A stretch of DNA of 64,000 bases. It comes from Sphagnum magellanicum. Its lineage: Eukaryota; Streptophyta; Sphagnopsida; Sphagnales; Sphagnaceae. The position numbers were made by a program, and so were the translations under genes. The stretch's first letter is position 1. Each line of letters opens with the position of its first letter. The stretch is from the NCBI GenBank assembly GCA_021904315.1, contig CM038914.1:2728001-2792000 (forward strand), read 5' to 3'. Below the pieces are notes generated by a model. That model saw only the letters and a list, made by a program, of their open reading frames with translations. It had not been told where the DNA came from and ran no database searches. This document shows positions 57,440 to 64,000 of this stretch, one piece after another.

Positions 57440-57885
57440 TGCACAACTAAAGTACTTAAAAAGTTGCAAGGTACTTGTGCAAGTGGTGTCAACATGGAAA
57501 CTCTCCCAGAACAAGTGACTGTGCAAGGTTTGAAATCCCGTGACTGGACGAAGCACCCATCTACAGAAAAGCACATGACGCTGCACACCACCACTAAGAT
57601 ACTAAACTTACAAGATACTTATATGCAGCAAGTGGTGTCGACATGGAAACTCTTCCAGAACAAGCCGACTGTGGAAGGTTTGAAGTCCTGTGATTGGAAG
57701 TTGCAGCCATCTACATAAAAAACACAAACATCATCACGCTGCACACATCTACTACATAAAAACACAACTTACAAGATACTTATATGCAGCAAGTGGTGTC
57801 AACATGGAAACTCTGGGGGAACAAGTGACTGTTGAAGGTTTGAAGTCCTGTGATTGGAAGTTGCATCCATCTTACATAAAACAAT
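57440..57885 (+). repeat. three ~150-160-bp tandem copies
   Basis: GCAAGTGGTGTC-ACATGGAAAC begins at 57479, 57628 and 57789, followed each time by GAACAAG-GACTGT and AGGTTTGAA-TCC-GTGA. Steps are 149 and 161 bp. The third copy runs straight into the TIR element at 57,886. Confidence 0.85.
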
Positions 57886-58248
57886 AGAGTTTTCCATAAA
57901 GTCAGGACAAGACGACAACATGGCATCGGTACCTTGAGTTTGGTCCAAAACCGGGTGAGATTCAACAACAAAAAAAAACACCTGCACAAAAGTACATTAG
58001 CCTTCTTCAACAACGGGCTGGGGGGGTCAAACTCAGAAAGGCACCACTTTGCTCCTACATGTACAACTACTATAATTACCTCCAACCTTGTGCACTAAAT
58101 GCTGAGTTTCAGAATTTCATACCCAGATTTAATAAAACATCCTTACTTTGGGGACCACACTCAAAGAGGGGGGGATAGTGAGTGGAAACGAGGCCCAAAG
58201 AGAGGGTGAAGAGAGGATTACTTTAAAGGAAAACTCTATCCATGGACC
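57886..58248 (+). mobile_element. TIR element family, copy 2 (best preserved)
   Basis: The left end TAGAGTTTTCCATAAAGTCA and the right end TTACTTTAAAGGAAAACTCTA are inverted repeats, both bordered by TA. The interior is shared with copies at 49,251 and 55,611. It is non-coding, about 360 bp, and MITE-like. The TA border suggests a Tc1/mariner-type relationship, which is inference. Confidence 0.75.
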
Positions 58249-58259
58249 CTAAAATTTTA

Positions 58260-61200
58260 CCCATATTGATGGTTTAGAAAAAAAAATGTATAACCTTGAA
58301 AAGTGCCATTTACAAGACCATATAATGTTGCAAAATTTCCAACCTATATTTCTACTAACATATTTTTTAAAAGTAATAATCCATGATGGAAACCACATGT
58401 GTGAGAAATGGCAATGTTAATATCAATTTGAAATGAAAGGGACGTGTTTTAGAATGAACATCTTGTGTGACAAATTTGAATGTTTGACATGGAATTTTTC
58501 ATATATAATTTTTATTATGGGTAGTGGTTTTAAGGTTTATATAGAATGTGGTAGTGTGTTGTCTATTGGTGGCAACTTTAAACAAATATTATTGATGAAA
58601 TTTATGTTCTCATTTTTTCTGTGAAGTAGTTTGAAACCTATTCAAAATGTTAATGAAATTAAAATATTTTTTTCTCATCATTTTTTGTAATTCATAACAT
58701 TTTCATGCCAAAATTTTGTTCCAAAATATTGAATTTGTTATTTTTAAAATTAAAAATCCATGAACCACAAATTGGAGGAAGTTAGAAAAAAATCACATGT
58801 CATTATAAAATCAAGACCGCCAATAAATTGATTGAATTTGTTTTATTACATGTAATCTATGATCAATAAATGTTAAAATTTTGTTGTGCACCAATGATAT
58901 TTCATCTATTACTAACAATCATAGTTGATTGTAAGTTTTTATTAAATTATCATTTTTTCATCACTCAATGCTTTGAATTCATCAAGATTTTTGTTTAAAG
59001 GAATGGCAAGTGCAAAATCCATGGTTCTATCATTGCTTTTCTTGTGTATGTTAATGCGTGACTTTTGGTTTTATAAGGTCAACATTTCGAATATATTTTT
59101 ATGGAATATTTTAACATGCTTTGTATGGTATTACATTAATGTGAAAAAAATTCATGTGCATTCACCTCTTGTTAGAAAAATGTGTAAAGGTTTTAAAGGA
59201 TATTTAGTTTATATATATATAGTAAATATTTGTTCATCATTAAGTTTTCTCATGTTTGACGTAAATTTTTTTCAACATATGGTATGCATTCATCTATTTG
59301 TTGATTGGAAAGATTATGAATTGATGTTTTATTTTTCTGAATTTTTTGAATTAAAAAAATGTTCATATGCTAAATCATATAATTCAACTTCTTTGGTATT
59401 TGTAAACATATTGTTGTTTTGTGGATTATTTGCATTAAAAAAGATTTCATCTAAAATATTTCCTTCAAAAATCATTTCATGTATTTTGGTGTACTCCGCA
59501 AAATCGTAAGGGCTGACACCTACCCAGTGCCCCAAATATTCATAAATAAATGATGGAGCCACTCTTGTTCTTGTGATTGATTGTAAATTATTGCATTCAT
59601 CACCATATTGATTTGAAATGTGAAAATTATATAAAAAAATTCTTTAGATTTTTCAATATCATCTTTTGCATTCACATAGGCATTTTTCCATCAAAAGATG
59701 TTGACCTTTTAACTCAATTTTTAGTATATTGAAAGGTTTAAATAAGAGCAATATTTTTTTATAATGGTTTCTGGATCTTTATGAAAATTAAATGAGACCC
59801 AACAAGTAATCTTACTATGTTTACATTTTTTAGATGTTTTCATATCACAATTTGTAACAAATTTTGCTAAAAAAGGTGATTTATTGTTTGTTTTTGTGCT
59901 TTGTATTTATCAATTAATGATTTAAAGTGAAAATTTGTTGAAATTATAGATAAATAATCTATTTTTTGTAATAATAATATAAAAGTTCTATCATGTTTTG
60001 CACATATGTTTACAAATTGAAATGATCTTGTGCAATGATATAATGGAATTGACACAATATTGTATTATTTGTTATATTGACATTTGGTGTGCATTTAAAA
60101 ATGCATTTTCCGAAAAAAATTTAATTCGCTCAAATGCTTTAATGTCATCACATTTACATTTGTCAAATATGGATTTCATTTTTTGTGTCACAAATTTATT
60201 AAATTTATTAAATAAAAAAATAAGATGAAAAAACATATGGATATAAAATAAATTGTGCATCTATATTTGCTTTCCATAAAAGTTTTACATGTATGCTAAA
60301 TACATTTATTTATATATAATCTGGTTCATGTTTTAAATAGAATTTTGGTTTTTGTAATGTGCATTGTAAAGCAAATAAGTAAATATCTTTATTTATTTAT
60401 AAATAATTTGAAAGAAAGTCATCAAATGGAATTTCTACACCTTATCCCATGTCCACAAGTTTCTAAAAAATTCAAGTTGTTGTTTCACAAAGATTGGAAT
60501 CACAAAACATTTAATTTCTTTGTTTGTAAAAATTCCAAAAATAGGAGCATATATAAACAATATCAATCCATGGTCATGAACCAAACTTGTTGATTGATTA
60601 TATATATATATATATATTTCATTGATTAAAAATAAGTGTTATTATTATTTTTTGAAAACCATTAATTTTTATGTTCATAATAATATACACAAAATATAAA
60701 AATTAACCAATCATTTACACTTGTGATAAATGTTACAAAAAAAATTACAAGCCAAGTTGTCTAATCATTGCAAAAAATAATAATTTGAAGACAATTTAAA
60801 TAGTATAGGGATGCTTTTATACAAACTAGTTTTCTATAACCTAAATTCGATTTCAATTTTTTGTCTAAGTTTACATTATTTGACACATTGTTACTTATGT
60901 GAATTTGATATGATAAATTTTATTTTTGGATATGGATCCCTATAGAAAACAATATAAAGTGTATTAAGATTTCAATTGTTTGAAAATATATATTTATTAC
61001 ATGATATGAAATTTTTCTATTAACACTTGTGATTTCAACTTGTGTTTTTTTGGTATGAACATGCAAAAGATGGTCTTGTATGGCCAAAAAACAACATAGA
61101 AAAATTATATTCTTCAAAATGTGCACGATGGAATAATCCAAGTGGTTGAAAACCTTCTCTTGGAATAATTGTCAATGACCGTGAATCGTCATCAATAATC

Positions 61201-61420
61201 TATTTAGGATTCAATATGTTTTGCATTTATGTGTTGAATGTATTCCAATTTTTTTAAGAAAAAAATTAAAAAATATATATTTTTATGGCATCAAAAGTAA
61301 TACATTTTCAAATTTGTTGGAACATTCACAATGCTTCCATGCATTTTGTATTGTCCATGTCCTTGTAATTGGAGCATTGAACAAATGCAAGATTGTGGTA
61401 CAATTAAAAAATATTTTTTA
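58260..61420 (-). pseudogene. decayed Helitron-type RepHel transposase (DUF6570-like, Rep, Pif1 helicase)
   Basis: Rolling-circle transposon protein, now broken by shifts and stops. In order on the minus strand, QGHGQYKMHGSIVNVPTNLK (about 61,300-61,370) resembles the DUF6570-type N-terminus. REGFQPLGLFHRAHFEEYNF then FFGHTRPSF (61,080-61,180) follows. A Rep-like block has HDH at 60,578-60,570, then GLILFIYAPIFG and NKEIKCFV. Later blocks are YHCTRSFQFVNICAKHDRTF (59,995-60,050) and ITCWVSFNFHKDPE. GHWVGVSPYDFAEYTKIHEM (59,440-59,530) follows. The Pif1 part has an eroded Walker A (LHIFLTRGECT, about 59,165-59,195). Its Walker B is VIDEIS (58,911-58,894), followed by FIDHRLHVIKQIQS, ELQKMMRKK-FNFINILNR (58,640-58,700) and ICLKLPPIDN (58,555-58,606). 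The 3' end is replaced by the TIR element near 58,248. The TC/CTRR termini were not found. Confidence 0.8.
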
Positions 61421-62689
61421 TTTTATTTAACATTTTAAAATAATCGTATTTGGTTTGTTATTAATGATGTGATTTTGTAAAACTAAGTCTAAAGGTTTGC
61501 CAACATCCAATTTGTTTTGATAATATTTACACATTAATATGTGGTTTATAGATTTTTCATTTTTGAAATATAGCTCTACAAAACAACACACAAAAATCAA
61601 ATTGAACCTAGAGCATGAGGTCTTTGCAATCTAAGATTAAATGCCATTAGAACACCGAGAAGATAAATGTTGTAATGCAATGTTGAACTCCATTATATTA
61701 TAATTAATTGCCTTTTAGTATAATAACTTTGACATAATATCTTGCCAACACCAAACAACCTACAACAAAGAAAATAATAGAAGATCTCTTGAAAGGAACA
61801 TTATTTAGATCAAAATTTTAACACTTTGGAAGAACGTGAAACAAATATATTACCATAAATGACCAAAAAAAAACTTAAACACCTTAAAAAACTATAAAAC
61901 CAAGAATGTAGCAATGCTCATCTTGACCAAACCTGTTTCAAAATCCAACGATTAATAATGCAAAAAAAAAGAAAACAAAAAGAAATCAAAACTCAAAACT
62001 ATGGTCGAAGTTAGCAAGCTCAAGCTCTTGATTTGAACGCAATATGCATGTGTATGGCAAGGTTCAAGTAGAAACACAAATGAGCTATGTTGATCAACAC
62101 ATATATTCAAACACAAATTACACACCTAACATTTGAAAAAACTAACCTATTATAGTTGTTGCTTTGATGATATCTTTAGCAAAACTTTAAGTTTTGTTGT
62201 AGCAATCAAAACCTATCAAATGAAATTTACATTTTTCAATTAGTGTTTAACTCTAAGCTCAATCATGTTGAAATGTTCAAAATATTGTATAGTTACATAA
62301 TGAAACTAAACAAACATCTTCAAGTCTTGCTTGTATTTGGACTAATTTTTTGCTACCAAAATCAAGAAAAGGGAAACCTTTTGTAGATTTCAAATCTTCC
62401 ACCACTTCACCAAATTGAAAGAAAATGATACACTTGAAAAAATAGAAGCAAAATTGAAAAGCAATTGACCAACTACAATAGTCACAAGCTTGTTCACATG
62501 GATAAAATGTGACATTTACAATCACAAGACAAGTCCATGCATATACAACCACATAATAAGGATATAAAAGTTTCAGATTTTCCACTAGGGTGGTTGCAAA
62601 ATACAACAATTCAATTATGATAGATAAATAGTCCATTAAGAAATTCATTCATCAATGTTAAAATGATAGTATATATATGATACCATTGC
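61421..62689. other. AT-rich spacer, no recognisable gene
   Basis: The DNA just above 61,420 may hold the eroded 5' part of the Helitron gene. The 123-codon minus frame at 62,648-62,277 is hydrophobic and Phe/Tyr-rich, as expected from AT-rich DNA, and I do not call it a gene. Confidence 0.3.
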
Positions 62690-63270
62690 TTAAGTGGGGG
62701 ACTACAAAATGGTTAATGAACTAACAAAGATTATATGAATAAAAAAAGTCCAATTAGATAAATTTTTAACATCCGTTTCAAGAGCAAAAAATATTGAAAT
62801 CCATAAAAAATGAGAATATTTGAAAATAAGGTTCATTTTAGGACATTTAAAAGTCCTTAACTTTTTATGGGGTTAATGTTTTTCTAACAAAACTTTTACA
62901 TCTATGTTCCTTTTGCTTTAATATATCATATTTTGAGACCCTATAAAATATCCCAAACACAATCCATTAAAAGAAATTATTTATATAAAATCACAAATAA
63001 AAAATTAGTTGATATTTTTGAAATTCAAAAGTTCATTACTCTATATGTGGTATATATATGGTGCAATTTTTTATTAAAAAAAATTCTTATTCAAATTAAA
63101 ATTTTGACTCTAATGAAAAATTTGGCATAGTGATGGTTGTATGACATGTCAATGCATAACACTTTACAAAAAATTGCAATGTGATGCGAAAAATGGTCCA
63201 CCTTATTTTGCAACCCAATATTTCAACAAGTAGAAAAAAAAGTTTACACTTGAAAAAAGAGAAGCAAAAT
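62690..63270. repeat. dispersed repeat, copy 2 (first copy near 48,580-49,010)
   Basis: It contains AAATGGTTAATGAACTAAC at the left and ACTTTACAAAAAATTGCAATG, then TGATGCGAAAAATGG, at the right, in the same order as copy 1. It is AT-rich and non-coding. Confidence 0.55.
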
Positions 63271-64000
63271 GTAAATTGCAAGGCCACGATGTGACACACC
63301 CCTTGTTTAATAGGGTAAGTTTATCACAAAGCAAATTATTGTTGCACACAACACTATTGCAAACAATCTTTTAGTGCAAAAGAGTGCTATAGAAAATGTT
63401 TTTCTACATGTGTATACATGGTCAAAATTTCGAGCAAAATCTTTTCACCTAGTAGAGGATTAAACCAAATTCTCACAACAAAATTGTAAAGAATCCCAAA
63501 CGGGACACTATTTCTTGAAGAAAGATCTTTCATTGCTACGACAAGAGAAATGATGGTGACTCTATTAGCTTTACCTTGTTTTGAATGGGAGAATTGCTTG
63601 TTGTTGGCACCATTGTTTCCCACTAAGAAAAACAATGTGATGGGAATTTAGGTCAAACATGAACAACAATACTAACATATGGAGAAGCCACACCACCACC
63701 ACCCACATGCTTATTATTATTACCACGATGACCACTCTTGCAGCTTTACAAACCCCCCAACTTTGCAAACCTTAACTCACATTGATAAACCACACAAAAA
63801 TCTCGAAACCACCAAACAAACCCAAAACATAAACAATAACATCTCATTTGTGAAGACCACCAAAATCCATTGCCACTATCCAATTGACTAACTAAAACCC
63901 TAACCCTAATTAAAACAACCACAAACCGGAACACTTCTTCACCTAAGAGTTAAAACACCATGGAGGGGGTTTTAACTCCATTTTTGTTTACATGGAAGGT
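63271..64000. other. spacer at right edge, nothing recognised
   Basis: Short frames only. AACCCTAACCCTAA occurs at about 63,895-63,910, a two-unit telomere-type or telo-box-like word. It could belong to a promoter beyond the window or be chance. Confidence 0.3.

Noticed and set aside
58973-59509. 178-codon plus-strand ORF, the longest frame in the right half
   Set aside because: It is antisense to the Helitron helicase relic, is rich in Phe/Ile/Tyr as AT-rich shadows are, and has no motif.
63895-63910. Telomere end
   Set aside because: Only two CCCTAA units in ordinary sequence; too short to be more than a telo-box-like word.

Overview
The window is nuclear DNA of a land plant. It holds three host genes that can be read from sequence: a C2H2 zinc-finger protein (minus strand, cut by the left edge), cytosolic ribosomal protein L17/uL22 (minus strand, seven coding exons) and N-acetylglucosaminyltransferase I (plus strand, about eighteen coding exons). 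The QALGGH-type zinc finger, the telo-box next to the ribosomal protein gene, the plant layout of GnTI and the transposon set all fit a plant. The AT-rich, repeat-laden intergenic DNA and the low gene density fit a large genome. I lean towards a seed-free vascular plant but cannot fix the species.

Layout. 1-2,480: zinc-finger gene and its leader, which carries a 70-codon upstream ORF ending 2 nt before the main ATG. 2.5-9.8 kb: spacer with two terminal-inverted-repeat (TIR) MITEs (6,481-6,718 and 6,877-7,011). 9.86-12.7 kb: RPL17, whose first coding exon is only the ATG; a MITE with a triplicated right end lies immediately upstream of it. 13.2-28 kb: very AT-rich transposon territory. It contains a decayed RPA-like or zinc-ribbon gene, a cluster of diverged palindromic motifs, a non-autonomous CACTA element with TIR, 3-bp target duplication and a paralogous empty site, and several tandem repeats. 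28.4-35 kb: the GnTI gene, with one U12-type AT-AC intron and a 366-bp duplication inside an intron.

36-48 kb holds two coding-like but decayed multi-exon blocks. One on the minus strand (37.2-39.3 kb) is transposase-like. One on the plus strand (40.3-48.1 kb) belongs to a family I cannot name; it still has exon-like frames, splice-like borders and a few in-frame stops. A degenerate TTTAGGG-type array lies inside the latter. 49-58 kb has a dispersed TIR family (three copies), a 43/133-bp higher-order repeat that is open in all three forward frames, and a run of three unrelated tandem triplications. 58.26-61.4 kb (minus) is a decayed Helitron-type RepHel gene: DUF6570-like N-terminus, HUH-like Rep block and Pif1 helicase with readable motifs. 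The rest, to 64 kb, is AT-rich repeat DNA.

The three host genes are housekeeping or regulatory and are not functionally linked. The remaining content is mobile-element history. Exon borders are deduced from conserved protein sequence and GT-AG (or AT-AC) signals read by eye. No search or alignment program was run.
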